From: Chenopodium formosanum
Taxonomy: Eukaryota; Streptophyta; Magnoliopsida; Caryophyllales; Amaranthaceae
Direction of reading: 5' to 3'
Assembly: GCA_024500155.1 (NCBI GenBank)
Contig: CM044880.1
Coordinates: forward strand, 5,394,001 to 5,458,000
DNA length: 64,000 bases
This document shows positions 1-13,500 of the stretch, piece after piece; within the stretch, counting starts at the first letter, position 1, and every line of letters starts with the position of its first letter. Under the pieces are notes generated by a model, which was not told the DNA's origin, did not search any database, and was given only the letters and a program-made list of their open reading frames with translations. Position numbers and translations under genes: made by a program.

Positions 1-146
1 ATAAAAAAAAAATTATTCTAACCCCGTTGGGTTGGCCTACACCTGAACCTTTGGGTTAATTTTGAGCATTACTCGATCTGTGACCCGAAGTGACCTTACC
101 TAAGATAACTCCTGACCCGACCCAATTGACCCGATTGATAGGTCTA
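1..146. mobile_element. Right end of a hAT-like element with AACCCGACC-type subterminal repeats (cut by window edge)
   Basis: The first ~146 bases contain degenerate 'gacccgacccaattgacccga' type repeats and end in ttgataggtcta. This resembles the right terminus (ttgacagctcta) of the large hAT element at 37605-44462 and has the same kind of subterminal array. The left end lies outside the window, so the 8-bp target duplication cannot be checked. The call rests on similarity to the two complete elements in this window. Confidence 0.4.
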
Positions 147-319
147 CTTCTTATTATTAACTTTAGGATAGACAACAAGGCAAGTATGAAAAAATTTTGC
201 GTTCGGAATCACAGGGAAACGGGTATAAATTGTTGGACATTTCATATAACTTTCTGAACATCAAAATATTACATCAGTTTTTGAAGATTTTATTATACAA
301 CTCTTGTTTATTTATTTAC

Positions 320-1538
320 GGAAAATTGTAAACTAATAATCCCACCTTTAGGTGGTCTTCCACAAACAATCCCACCTTTCTAAAATCCAGTTCAATCCCA
401 CCTTTAACATGGATCTTCCATTAACGATCCCTGACCGGTTGGATAGCTTTGGTAACCGGTTTTCTTAGGTTATAAGACACGTGTTGAATTTTAATAGGTT
501 AATTCAAATTTTTAATAATAATATATAATAATAAAAAAAAAATAAAAAAAAAAACTAATAATAAAAAAAAAAAACCAAACCCCCATCTCCAGCCCCGACA
601 CAGCCCCACCCCCGCCACTGCTTTCCCCTCCCCATTGCCGCCCTTGTTTTCCCCGGCAACCCAACCCAGCCCTCAACTCACCATCGCCGCCACCAATGTC
701 AATGAAAACCTTCCAAATCTACCGCTAGAACCTCGACTCCTTCGAAACCCGAGCTCAAAAACTATGATCTTCTGGGTTTAATTTCAAGCTAAAAATTGAA
801 TTTAGAGGTGATTGGGGCTGCCAGGGTTTACTTTTAAGGGCTGAGGGTTTAGTTTTCAGGCTGGGTGGAGGTTTTTCGTCGGGGTGGTACTTGGGTTTTG
901 TGGGGCTGTAGGCGTGGGTTTTGTGGGGGTGGTGGGTTTTGTATAGGTGGGTTTCATGGGGTGATTTTTATGGAGTTTTTCAGGCTAAGGGTTGAGTTTT
1001 TAGGGCCAATAGGAGTTATTTGGGGCTGTGGGTGGTGTTTTCGAGGTTATCATTGGTGTTTTTGGGGCTGTGGGCGGTGTTTTCGGGGGTGTTGGTGGTT
1101 TTGGGGGCTGTGGATGGTGTTTATTTTGGGGCTGTCAGTGGTGTTTTCGGGGCTGTGGGTGTTTTCGGGGCTGTGGATGGTGTTTTCGGGGCTGTGGGTG
1201 GTGTTTTCGGGGTTGTGGGTGGTGTAATTTGAGTGAGGCTCGGGTTTTGGGGGTGGTGATGGTATTCCGGCGTGGTTGGGGGTTTCGTAGTGGCCTAATG
1301 GGTGGAGGTGGCGGTAAAGGGTGAGGGTTGGGGTGACCACGGTGGTGGCTGGTGGTCGTAGAAGAGATTAAGTTTTTAAAATAAAGGGATTTTTTTTTAA
1401 CCTGTTTAACAGGTTGTAGGTCAAAGGGATTGTTAGTGGAAGATCCCTAACAAAGGTGGGATTATTTCTGGAATCTCAAAAAGTGGGATTGTTTGTGGAA
1501 GACCGACTAAAGGTGGGATTATTAGTTTACATTTTTCC
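320..1538. mobile_element. Non-autonomous Mutator-like element with long terminal inverted repeats
   Basis: The left end (ggaaaattgtaaactaataa) and the reverse complement of the right end (ggaaaaatgtaaactaataa) match, and similarity continues for about 110 bp. Flanks are tttatttac (311-319) and tttatttat (1539-1547), an 8 of 9 match consistent with a 9-bp MULE target duplication. The interior is C-rich on the left and G-rich on the right and holds a 21-bp tandem repeat. Short open frames over the G-rich part are low-complexity, and no transposase is visible. Confidence 0.7.
1020..1228 (+). repeat. 21-bp G-rich tandem repeat inside the Mutator-like element
   Basis: Degenerate copies of ggggctgtgggtggtgttttc repeat about ten times. 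Because 21 is a multiple of 3, all three forward frames stay open for some distance and translate into Gly/Val/Phe-rich strings. The composition and the location inside a transposon argue against coding function. The truncated copy at 4421-5371 carries a shorter array (5115-5322). Confidence 0.75.
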
Positions 1539-1916
1539 TTTATTTATTTATTATTATTATTTTAGCTTATCAATATTAAACATGCCAACTAATTTGTAAA
1601 AATATATATTTTTTTTGACAAAAAATAAAATATTTTACTTGTACTCCATATACGTAGTGCTCCCTTTATTTTTATTTAAATGATTTAGTTTGACTTTGAC
1701 ACTATTCACCTGCACGGCTGCACCACTTTAACCATTATTTGTGTTTTATATGTAAGACAAAATATGATCAATGAATACTTGTTAGAATCGTCTCGAAGTA
1801 TAGCTTTCAAATATCCACTTTTATAATTTATACTATGTACTTGTTAATAATTAAAAGGTTAAAACTATATGCAACCCTTAGACTTGCAAATAAAAAGCTA
1901 AAAGTGGAAAGAATAG

Positions 1917-4388
1917 ATATCTATATCTATATTTAGTCTTTAAAAACTCTAACCATGATACACACATGTCTTCATCCTATGTTCTCTTTTCCAATCCAAT
2001 GTGCCACATGCTCACTATTCCAATCCAATGTGCCACGTGTTCATTATTCCAATACAATGTGCCACGTGTACAAATCAATATTTAAATGGAAAGTAATTAG
2101 TCATCAAATCAATATTATTATTAAAACTCAAGTGCAAGGAGTTATAATCTGCCACGTGTCAGTTTTTTCCCCAAATTAAGCCAAGTCAGCGAAATTACCA
2201 CATCAACTGCCACATCATCATACCCTATCACCTTATTCACCCTTTTACTATTAAAATAGCAATATTTATATTAATTCACCCTATTAAAATACGGATTAGC
2301 AATTGATAAATCCCAAATATGTGACACATAGGAACTACAGTATAATATTGTGAGATCAAATACAATTCTTTTAGTTTCCTCAAAAAAAAAAAAAACTTTT
2401 AGAAGTACAGTATAATATTGTGAGATCAAATACAATTCTTTTTGTTTTCTTAAAAAAAATAAAAATAAAAAAAACAACAAACAACAAACAACAAACAATT
2501 CTTTTAGAATAATAATACTATACGAGCTGAGTATTAAGTGAGTAAGCGTGTCACAGTTGTTAATAATATTGATAGCAATTTCTTTCTTAAAAAATATTAA
2601 AAATAAAATAAAAATCAATGTTGTCTTCTTCCTCTATCATTCCTTTGATGGTGAATACTCATAGTTTTCCATGAAACACAAACAATCCAAATAAAGTCCC
2701 AAATCTTTAATTTTGGTATCAAAACAATATGGAATCATCATGGCTCTACTCAAAAAAGCTCCAACAAATATCAGGAACCAAGGTTTCGGACAATGGTGGT
2801 CGGCATACTAAAGGACGGGAAGGCCATGTCCACCATGGTGGAGGATGGGTCGTCGGCTGCCGACACCGTCAATGTTTTCAATTGACGGTTTGCAACCCCT
2901 CAAAAAGAGGTAACTGATCTATGATTTTAAGAAGTATCCTAAGTGAAATTTGGGTTTTAATTGTCTTGATTGTGAAATAAAATGATTTAATTGCCTTGAT
3001 TGTATAATCAATTTTATTAAATAGAATAATTGAGTACAATATTATCAATTTTTGACTCACAAAAGTATTCAATCATTTAAAGAGTAGTAATTAGAATTGC
3101 CGAAAAAAAAAAAAAATTAGACTAAACTATTGAATTGCCTCATACTATAACAGTTTACAATTAAATTTTTTCTGGCTAAATTTGTGGAATTAATGGCTGA
3201 ATTAATGAGTGACATTAGTACTACCACCCAACCTTTCACTATAAAAGTATAAAACTAACCATGTTATGTCGCAAAGTTGTCACAACGTTCTAAAGGTTTA
3301 CATACTCATATTTCATTGAATTTTGTTTGTACTTATTGCGGTCGAGTGATCAAACAAAGGTGTTTTGCTTTGAAAGTATCCTCATTTTATTGATTTGTGG
3401 TAGTATCTATTGTCGTGGAGTGATTAAAAAACCACCTAATAGAATTTAGCACCTGAGAAGCGCCATCTTTCATAGTCACATGACCTTTCTCAGGGCATTT
3501 GATTAGTCAAGTTAGTACTGTGTTTTCAAGTGTCCAGAAATTGACTACCCGCAGCTGGTTGTTGAAGAAGTCAGCAAGTCTAATAAGAGCTATATTACTC
3601 TATTGTTATTACTCTTGATGACTTACATAATAGTCAAATTATTGATGTGATAAGTAGTTTCAAAATTATTGCATGTTAAACTTTGTATGAGGAATTTTTA
3701 GAGCTGTACTTAATGAGCATAATAGTCAAATTATTGATTTGATAAGTAGTCAAATTACTGCATGTTAAACTTTGTTTTGTTATTTTCATTGATTTCATTT
3801 TTTAATGTTGGAATTTACAGGGTCGTTTGAGGCTAATTTCAGTGATCGACACTTGACACTTCATTTCAATAGCCTAAGGTACTTTCTTCTTATTATGCAA
3901 AACAATAAGCATATATTGATACCCCTACCCCCAAACCCTTTTTTCCCAACAAAAAATAACCCAAAGCACTGATATCATCATATGAATTTGTACAGGGAAA
4001 CTGAACAAACGAAGCTTCTCAACTTTGGAAAGCACCTTATGCAAGGAGAAGATGCAGAAGAAAAACAACTCCTCGCAAATAACCAAGATGCATCACAAAA
4101 TTAAAAAAATGAGACAGAGATAGAGTCGATAAATGATTTACTTAATAAATAATATATCCTACTAAATGTAAAAACAAGCCAAGTACGGTATTATTAATTA
4201 CTCTAACTATTACTTATGCATTTACGGGATTCTATTATTGTTATTTAATTTTCGATATATATGCTATTTAAAAATGAAGAACTTGCAAATTATAGGTACA
4301 AAATTCTAGCAAGACAACATAGTGCGTGGAATTAAATAAAATAGTCACACACTAAAAATCCGGGGCATCGCCCGGGTCGCTAACTAGT
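1917..4388 (+). mobile_element. Candidate non-autonomous Helitron
   Basis: The 3' end (4351-4388) has the Helitron hallmark: a short GC hairpin (CCGGG at 4360-4364 pairing with CCCGG at 4371-4375) about ten bases before a terminal CTAGT, followed by T. The proposed 5' end, TC after an A (a|TCTATATCTATATTTAGTC), is less certain. Near the 5' end are several copies of a 'ccaatgtgccacgtgt' motif (1992-2070). No Rep/helicase gene is visible. The 3' end is well supported; pairing it with this 5' end is inference. Confidence 0.45.
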
Positions 4389-4420
4389 TATTAATATTTA
4401 CGGGATTCTATTATTGCTAT

Positions 4421-5371
4421 GGAAAATTGTAAACTAATAATCCCACCTTTAGGTGGTCTTCCACAAACAATCCCACCTTTCTAAAATCCAGAAACAATCC
4501 CACCTTTAACATGGATCTTCCATTAACGATCCCTGACCGGTTGGATAGCTTTGGTAACCGGTTTTCTTAGGTTATAAGACACGTGTTGAATTTTAATAGG
4601 TTTATTCAAATTTTTAATAATAATATATAATAATAATAATAAAAAAAAACTAATAATAAAAAAAAAAAACCAAACCCCCATCTCCAGCCCCGACACAGCC
4701 CCACCCCCGCCACTGCTTTCACCTCCCCATTGCCGCCCTTGTTTTCCCCGGCAACCAACCCAGCCCTCAACTCACCATCGCCGCCACCAATGTCAACGAA
4801 AACCTTCCAAATCTACCGCTAGAACCTCGACTCCTTCGAAACCCGAGCTCAAAAACTATGATCTTCTGGGTTTAATTTCAAGCTAAAAATTGAATTTAGA
4901 GGTGATTGGGGCTGCCGGGGTTTACTTTTAAGGGCTGAGGGTTTAGTTTTCAGGCTGGGTGGAGGTTTTTCGTCGGGGTGGTACTTGGGTTTTGTGGGGC
5001 TGTAGGCGTGGGTTTTGTGGGGGTGGTGGGTTTTGTATAGGTGGGTTTCATGGGGTGGTTTTTATGGAGTTTTTCAGGCTAAGGGTTGAGTTTTTAGGGC
5101 CAAGAGGAGTTATTTGGGGCTGTGGGTGGTGTTTTCGGGGTTATCATTGGTGTTTTTGGGGCTGTGGGCGGTGTTTTCGGGGGTGTTAGTGGTTTTGGGG
5201 GCTGTGGATGGTGTTTATTTTGGGGCTGTCAGTGGTGTTTTCGGGGCTGTGGATGGTGTTTTCGGGGCTGTGGGTGGTGTTTTCGGGGGCTTTCGATGGT
5301 GTTTTCGAGGTTGTGGGTGGTGTAATTTGAGTGAGGCTCGGGTTTTGGGGGTGGTGATGGTATTCCGGCGT
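4421..5371. mobile_element. Truncated second copy of the Mutator-like element
   Basis: The sequence from ggaaaattgtaaactaataa (4421) onward follows the copy at 320-1538 almost base for base, including the G-rich tandem array. It stops at 'attccggcgt' (~5371), where the first copy continues for about 165 more bases to its right inverted repeat. The right terminus is missing, so this copy should be immobile. It is joined directly to a repeat of Helitron 3' sequence. Confidence 0.75.
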
Positions 5372-5475
5372 GGTACAAAATTCTAGCAAGACAACATAGT
5401 GCGTGGAATTAAATAAAATAGTCACACACTAAAAATCCGGGGCATCGCCCGGGTCGCTAACTAGTTATTAATATT
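5372..5475 (+). repeat. Direct repeat of the Helitron 3' end (second copy of 4295-4398)
   Basis: About 104 bases starting ggtacaaaattctagcaaga are repeated essentially without change at 4295-4398 and 5372-5475. Each copy includes the GC hairpin, CTAGT (4384-4388 and 5461-5465) and a following 'tattaatatt'. The tract before the truncated Mutator-like copy (~4396-4420) also matches Helitron-internal sequence near 4220. A tandem duplication of the Helitron end, with a transposon insertion in the second copy, would explain this. Confidence 0.7.
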
Positions 5476-5645
5476 AATTAAGAATTTAAAACTGAGCATA
5501 ATTTAGAGATATTAGTTGGAGTAAAAGCTAAACTGTTTGGATTTTATGTTAGCTAAAAGCTAGCTTTGACCTTTCATTCCACCACACAATTTAATATGGA
5601 GTATATGTAAATCTGTAAATTAAACCAAAAACCCACCATAATCCG

Positions 5646-5771
5646 ATGGCCGCTTCATCTTCATCAGCAAACCCACAAATAATTCCACACTCTTCCTCTT
5701 CATCTCCCCTCTTCAATTCCCACAAATTAAATTCCTTTAATCATGTTTTCGGTTACAAATTCCGAACATAA
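5646..5771 (+). pseudogene. Possible gene fragment: 41-codon open frame, Ser-rich N-terminus
   Basis: A short frame begins MAASSSSANPQIIPHSSSSS and ends in a stop at 5769-5771. The Ser-rich, basic start resembles a plastid transit peptide or the first exon of a larger protein, but no downstream exon was found. It lies between Helitron ends, a setting where captured host exons occur. It could also be chance. Confidence 0.2.
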
Positions 5772-5913
5772 TAATGATGTATGTTAATGCTTTTTTAGTA
5801 CGGAGATTTATTCAATCATCTGCCACTACAATATTAATTCTATATAACATAGTAATTCCATCATCAAATTCACATGTAGATTCACATTTGGTGAGTGACT
5901 ATCATCTTGTGCC

Positions 5914-5914
<1 letters not shown>

Positions 5915-5971
<57 letters not shown>
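5915..5971 (+). repeat. (TTA)n microsatellite
   Basis: An uninterrupted run of about 18 to 19 'att' units, useful only as a marker locus. The open frame running through it (poly-Ile) is an artefact. Confidence 0.95.
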
Positions 5972-6534
5972 GTAGAATTTATATTTAAATTTTCGCTGAA
6001 ATTGAAATAAAATTTAAACATGCATGAATTTTTGTTAATTGAAACCCCCAATTGTCAAAATTGGAAAATTGTTAATAAGCCTAAGTCTAGCTAATACTCA
6101 AATTTTAATCCGTTTACAGGAATGATGAGTCAATCCCGGAAATACAACCACTTGAAGACAAATAAAATCCACAACATACAAAATGGAGGAGACTAAATAT
6201 GAAGACATGACGGGAAAATGTGGATGCTACAATATGAAGAATGCTATCTCATTCGGCCATTCCCCAACTATCTTATGTAAACATAGTTACTTAAACATAT
6301 ATTTAATAATATTTTGCTAATCTAACTTCTTAATTATTGATTGCTTACCAATCCATTGAATGCCAACTTCAACATATTATAATGCAAAACAACAAAAAAA
6401 AAAAAAAAAAAAAAAATATTGTTCCTCACAAAATAAGTCACGACCAAAACCCCCGATGTCTCCATACTACTATTTGTCTATTTCATGATTAAATAAAACT
6501 ACATGCACCAAAAAAAAAAACACCAATAACAAGT

Positions 6535-6563
6535 CCGTACATTGTACGGGACAAAAGACTAGT
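6535..6563 (+). mobile_element. Second Helitron-type 3' terminus
   Basis: A perfect 6-bp stem (ccgtac 6535-6540, gtacgg 6544-6549) with a 3-base loop is followed ten bases later by ctagt (6559-6563) and then T. This is the 3' signature of plant Helitrons. It differs in stem sequence from the element ending at 4388, so it belongs to another family. I could not place its 5' end. Confidence 0.6.
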
Positions 6564-9500
6564 TAAATAAACATTTATACACCAATTTACTCCTAAACTG
6601 TCTATGAATTCTCAAATGTATACTAAAAAAGTAAGTATCTTAAATGTTTATATAGCATTAGCCCTAATTAAAAATATCATTAATCAAAGTTGTGCATAGC
6701 AAAAAAAATATAAAATAAAAAAAAATAAAAAAAAATCATGTTTTGAGATTCAATTTTTGACTTCTTTTCCCAAGCCAAACTGCCAAAGTCTATTGTGTAA
6801 TATGTATTTGTTCGGACTTGCTGTGTCCCTTTCTATCTGACCACTTTGTTTGTGTAATTTGGGATATTGGACTTCTATTAAATGTGGGAGTTTGTGGGCC
6901 AATTATAATTGACATTCTACGGCCCTAACTTATGTTATGGGCTTTAATCCTTGTTGGGCCCACTTCTGTGATATGTCCAGCAGGGACCCAATCGCAATAA
7001 AATGACTTAAGAAATTTCTACTTTTTTTGTGGAAAAAAATATGAGCCGTGAATTCCTGACACGTGTGCGGTCAGGAAGATATTTTCAATTTTTTTCCAGA
7101 AAATTATTGGCATCCTGTGATCTGGTAAACTCCAACCTTTGTAGTTTATACAAGTTTAATCATACTGTACTTAAAAATATGGTCCTTAGTTCCTTATCTT
7201 CTATGTTTCCAAATCAAGTGTATAATTGATCCTTGTTACCTAACAGTAGTTCTTTGACTCAATACTTTGTTTCCTCTTGGTAGTGTATGCTAATCATTCA
7301 TCTACAATAAAATATCGCTGTTTTTTTTGTTGGTCGTGTAACACTGGAGTATGAACATTTAATGTAAAAACCAAATTTGATTAGGGAACGTTTAATTATG
7401 AAGTATAAGATAATAAATCTAAATTTTTTTCCATAAAATTATTATTCTTTTTATTTTTATTTTTTTTTTTTTTTAATTTTTACTTAGCATAATTATGAAA
7501 ATAAATCAAAATAAGTACATTACTATATGTAGTGTTTATACTAGTTTGTCTTCCAAGATTACTATATTAGGTTAATTTCCCCAATAGTGAATCTTGTTTG
7601 ATACTTGCACTAGTTTAGCACTTGAGCTATAGAAAATAACCAGAAGATTACAGTGATTCATTATCATTTATCAACCTTATAGGCCATGCTTCCAATATAA
7701 TAATGCTATTATCAATTCAATGGATGCTCAATTTTACTTATTGGTAGATGATGTATCAAAACTAAAGATTATATAATTTCATTTATATCAATTTTCTATT
7801 TTGGTTCTTTATGCAGAAAACTAAACACAAATACTTCGTATATAGATTCAATTTTACATATAAATTTCCAATGATTATTCCCAACACGTAATTGAAATAC
7901 TACAAGATACGAAGAATGATACATTACTATACGGTATATCTAACTCCAAATCTTTATTTTAGAAAATTGAAACAAACAAAATTCATATATCCTATTCTTG
8001 CAAAGATGATTTATCACATCGTCCTTACTCCTCTTTTCATATAATCATATCGGGTAATTAACAATAAAGGTTTTTGAAATAACTCTTTATAATAGTTGTA
8101 GTTGACTAGTTGGATTATCATTACGCTTTTATCGTCATACAATCTTAGTATCGATTTTTTGAAAAACCAACTACAAAGCCTAATGTTGATTGCTTTGACA
8201 ATTAGATTTTAAAATTAGCTTCTTTTTTTTTTTTATTTTTTTTTTATTTTTTTTTTTATTTTTTATTTTGCAACATCAGTTTCAGCATAATTGATTTTCA
8301 TTTAATTTAGATAGGGAGTTTGAGAAAACAAGAGGACATATCACAAATATATCCCTATCAAGCGTCAATTGTATCAAACACCTCAAATGTGAACCAACGA
8401 ACAAGACAACGGATAATCCTTCCTTTATCGGTGGGTAAACAGTCAAAAACTTTGAATCAACTTCTTTTTTTCTTTTTTTTTTTTATAACAAAAAATTAAA
8501 TAAAAATTTTCTACTTTTGGAAAAGGTCATGCTCCAATTAAAATTTGATATGCTTAAAAAATTAAGGGATTGCATTAATGTACAAACGATCCTACTAGCC
8601 AATAGATTGGTCCAAAACTCCACTTCTTATCCCTTATAGCAATGCCAATTTGCTAGACAAGGATAATGCCGTGCATTACATGCTTAAAGGAAAAAAAGTC
8701 ACTCTAAATACCATTAATAGCAAATAAATAAAGATCGAGACAAGAAAAAAAGAAGAAGAAGCAGCTAGGAATGTACAATATGTATTTAGGACAATTTACT
8801 AACTCACTAGGAGGTAGCACTAATTGTTTCATGCCTTTAAATCTCATCTCTCAAGTACCCAAGAACATGCGGTGTTATAATTTGACGCGTGCACAACTCT
8901 AACAAAGAGTTTTAATACTCACACACGGATCGGAGTATAATCAAATGTACGTAGAAACTTTGTATTAACAACTAACACATGGTAAAAAAAATAAAAATAA
9001 AAAAAAAAATGATATTACATATCAACACAAACCAACTAATTAATCTTCTTTCCAATACAAGTTTTACTCTTTCGATTTGTAATCAACTCATTAAACTTTA
9101 TCAAACAAGTCTAATTTGACAATCATTTTTAACTACATATTATAATTTGTGGGAAAAAAAATGATTTTGAGAGATTTTTTAAAAATAATTTCAATATACA
9201 ATTTTATGTATTTTCAAATTAGTTTTTTCGTTGAAAATTAAATGTATTAACAAGCTAAATACTTTTTTGTCCTCGAATAATTGACACAATTAAACGTGAC
9301 AATTTTGTTTGTCAAAGTTCGACTCATTTACTATTCATGCATACAAAATAAATTAAGTTTACTTACGGAGTATATTTTATGATTAAAATAATAGAAATAA
9401 ATTAAGATGTGATATCTTATTAGAATTCTCTTATTATACAGAGTAACATTTTCAAATATCAAATTTTTTATAATTTTCAATTATACCACGATCATTGTCA

Positions 9501-10050
9501 TATTGATATAAAATGTTCATTAAAAATTGTGCTAATACGGAGTATAAAGTGAATTGAACATATACATTACTCGGTAATTATTTGAAAACGAAGAAAGATT
9601 TTTTTTTTTCCACGTTAATCAAACATTGCCTAATTTGTCTGCCTGTCTCTGAATACGGACAGGTGTTTGGCTACTAGTGACTAATGAGTGGGATTTTTAA
9701 GCAGCAATACACGGAAAGCAATGATATCATCTTGAAAGCCAGTAATTACATTTTACAAACCAAAAATTACTTTATAAATTTATTTTATTGGGTCAAACTC
9801 AAAGTGGCCTTAAATAAAAATTCACTCTTGCACATTTTAAGAGAGAGAAAATAGAACAAAAACAAATTAGGAAGAAGATTTCACTGTCAATAAATTTAGT
9901 TTTTCAAGGCATATAAAAATAACAAAATAATTTTCCAGTTATCATAAGAAGAGGATTCTCGTGAAAAGAGGGCTCACAGGCCAATAAAGCCCATATTTTC
10001 ACCATCATTCATGCTTGTTTGCCTCCTTATTTAGTCTTCATCTTCTACCA
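6564..10050. other. AT-rich intergenic region without a recognisable gene
   Basis: Long A/T homopolymers (e.g. 8222-8270) and scattered stops occur in every frame. A few 'tacggagtat'-like motifs (9366-9373, 9537-9545) resemble MITE ends in Caryophyllales genomes, but no complete element could be delimited. The last few hundred bases should hold the promoter of the AGPase gene. I see no distinctive regulatory site. Confidence 0.6.
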
Positions 10051-10111
10051 TTTCTTCATTCTCCATTATTATTCATCTTTGCAACTTTTGGGTGTAATTC
10101 CTATTTCAAAG

Positions 10112-10491
10112 GTAACAACTTTTCTTATGCCACTCTTGTTATATTTTTACCGCGCGAGATTTGATCTCATGTCTTGAGTACTATGTGTCACCACTTTTTT
10201 GTTCATGATATTGTAAATTATATGTTGTTTGTTTTTAATGTTGCAAATTATTTGTTGTTTGTTTATAATGTTGCTTGTTTTAGTGGGTTTGCTTTGTTAA
10301 TGGAGTTTTAATTATAGTTTTTGTAGTACCAATATAACACATGGAACTATTATTTTAGAAATTAAGTACAATTTTGTGATCTAATTACTTTACTTTGGTT
10401 TACTTGGTTGCTTAGATTGGAGTTGGTACTTTATTTGTTTTCTTAGGATTCTTCAATCTTGATCATCATCATCATCTTTATCTTTTTTCAG
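10112..10491 (+). other. Candidate 5'-UTR intron of the AGPase gene
   Basis: A good donor (caaag|gtaaca) and a pyrimidine-rich acceptor (tcttttttcag|gtcttc) bracket 380 T-rich bases just before the coding start at 10563. Leader introns are common in plant genes. The assignment rests on splice consensus only. Confidence 0.5.
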
Positions 10492-10562
10492 GTCTTCTGA
10501 TTTGTGGGTCATTGTTAAAAATAAAATTTACCCAAAAAAGGAAAAAAGTTTGAAGTTTTGGG

Positions 10563-13500
10563 ATGGATTCTTATTGTGCAACAATTGGAGCAAATACCAA
10601 ATTAGCAAGAACTGGTAAAAATTATGGAGAAAATTGTATTTGGGGAGAGAAAATCAGAGGTAGTTTAAAAAACTGCAATGTGTTGGTAAATCATTTGCCA
10701 AGGAGCTTGAAGACTGATCAAAGAGGCAGAAAGATTAACACTGGCGTTGCCTTTTCTGTCTTGACATCAAACAATGTCACTGAGACACTTGTAAGTTCAA
10801 TTTTATTGTAATTTATCTTTTCAGTCTTTTAAATTTGACTTGATTCATGCCCTTGTACAAGTTATGTTGATCATTATATCGTTGTATGTGTGTAAAGTGT
10901 CACACTTCGACGTCATTAAATCTATTTTTGTTAACACGTTCTGCATTTGTACTCGTATTTTTTTTATGCCTTAGTTCAATATATTTTTGTATGACCAGTT
11001 TGGTCTAAACTAATATGATCACGCATATTCAATCTATTATTGTATATCTGTATGACCACCCGTAGTTCAATCTATTGTTGTTGTAAATATTCATATGATG
11101 TGTGTACTATTTCAAAGAAAAATTAGTAGGTCCTTTATTTTAACCTGCAAAACATTTAAATTTATTGCAGATTAGGGAGGCACCAATCGTCGAAAGGAAA
11201 AGTGCTGATCCTAAAAATGTGGCATCAATTATACTGGGAGGTGGTGCAGGAGCTCAGTTATTTCCACTAACCAGCAGAACAGCAACACCTGCTGTAAGTA
11301 GACCTTTGGAAATATGTATAGAACTATGAAGAGTAATATTATGGACCAATTGTGTAAATGTTATGCACATAAATGTTGTGCAACAAATAAAGTTTTGTAT
11401 CAGGTTTTTGGTTTGGACCATGTATATTAAATAAAGTATGATGCAGGTTCCTGTTGGAGGATGCTACAGGCTTATTGATATTCCAATGAGTAACTGCATC
11501 AACAGTGGTATAAACAAAGTATTCATATTAACTCAGTTCAATTCAGCTTCCCTTAATCGCCACATATACCGTACTTATCATGGGAATGGTATCAACTTTG
11601 GTGACGGATTTGTGGAGGTAAACTTCTGATGCAGTATACCATAGGCCAATTTAAAATGTAGGTTTGAATTTTTTTTAATCATATGTGAGTAGCAAGATTG
11701 ACCGTGAATTATGTAACAGGTTTTGGCAGCTACACAAACACAAGGAGAAGCTGGAAAGAACTGGTTCCAAGGAACAGCTGATGCTGTGAGACAATTTATA
11801 TGGCTGTTTGAGGTAGGACAGTTGATTTCATAGTTCTTTACTGTTATTTGGAAACACAGATTCAAATATATTGGACTGTGGTAAAAGGGTATGTGCTGAA
11901 TGTCTCTAATACATACAGGACGCGAGGAATAAAAATATTGAGAATATTCTGATCTTGTCTGGTGATCAGCTCTATAGAATGGACTATATGGATCTTGTGC
12001 AGGTATTGATTGAGTTTCTTCTTGATTTCAATCATATAAAATGATCATCATATTATGATATTTACTGTAATTTACTTGCAGAATCACATTGACAGAAACT
12101 CTGATATCACAGTTTCTTGTGTTCCTGTGGGTGAGAGGTATGCTGGCACTTCCGTCTTTGGTGGTTGATATTCTTTCATAATCTGAAAATCTCTTTGTTC
12201 ATATATTTATATAAGTTTCATGTTTGTATCTGGCTTCAAATTTACGCCTTCTTCCAGCCGTGCATCGGATTATGGACTGATGAAGATAGACAGCAGAGGT
12301 CGAATTGTCCAATTTTGGGAGAAACCTAAGGGAGCTGATTTGGAAGCAATGGTGACCCAATCTTTCTATGATTTTTATGTTCTTTGTCTATACAACTTAA
12401 TTTAGTGAACACTAAATCCCTTTCGATGTTTGGTTTGCTGCAGAAAGTGGACACACAAATTCTGGGATTATCTCGAGAAGATGCTTCAAGTAGTCCTTAC
12501 ATTGCATCCATGGGAGTTTATGTGTTTAAGACAGATGTTTTACTTAAGCTTCTGAAACAGTCATACCCAAAATCCAATGACTTTGGGTCTGAAATCCTTC
12601 CTTCTGCTGTCAAGGAGCAGAATATTCAGGTATGTCATAGTTAAAATGGTCTCATGCTGATTTTCCTTCTCTTTGTTGGATTTAGTACACTTCAATCACC
12701 TTAGATGATATCAGCATTCTGATATACGAAGTGTTTTTTTGTGTCTTATCAGGCATATCTGTTCAGAGACTACTGGGAAGATATCGGAACCCTGAAGACT
12801 TTCTTTGATGCTAATTTAGCACTCACCAAAGAGGTGATCAAGCTTCTTAATCCACAGTTTGATAAGTCATCTTTATAAAACATGCCTGTATTGACATTGA
12901 GATAAACTGTTGAATAACACAATTCAAATCATCTTGTTTTATTTTCAAACAGTCACCAAAATTTCAGTTTTATGACCCAAAGACGCCCTTCTACACATCC
13001 CCTCGGTTCCTACCACCAACGAAAATGGACAAGTGCAAGGTATGCTCTACTCTAATAACCTTTGTTTCATAGTAGATGCAGTCACTAGTAGATTAATGAC
13101 CTTATTTGAACTGTACAGATTAAGGATGCTATTATTTCCCATGGATGCTTCCTGCGAGAATGTACAGTTGAGCACTCTATCGTGGGAGAAAGGTCACGTT
13201 TGGACTCTGGTGTAGAGCTTAAGGTATAGATCTAGAAGTTTCCTATCTCTCAATCTGTGTAGTAGCATGGAAATTCTTTTTCTTCTTTTTTCCTGCTCTT
13301 TCAGTAATATCTGATAAGCTGTTCTTTTGGCCTTCCAGGATACCTTGATGATGGGTGCAGACTACTATCAAACTGAATCTGAGATTGCATCTCTTTTGGC
13401 GGAGGGTAAGGCACCAATTGGGATTGGCCGAAACACGAAAATCAGGTACACAATCTTGTCAGATTGGATTGCTGATCACACTTAACAGTATTTTTTTGCT

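Noticed and set aside
865..1324. Gly/Val/Phe-rich open frames of 70-120 codons (also at 4959-5386)
   Set aside because: They follow a 21-bp tandem repeat inside a transposon, open in several frames at once, and have no family resemblance.
2729..2917. 62-codon frame in the candidate Helitron
   Set aside because: Tested as a captured gene fragment. No recognisable motif and no flanking exons.
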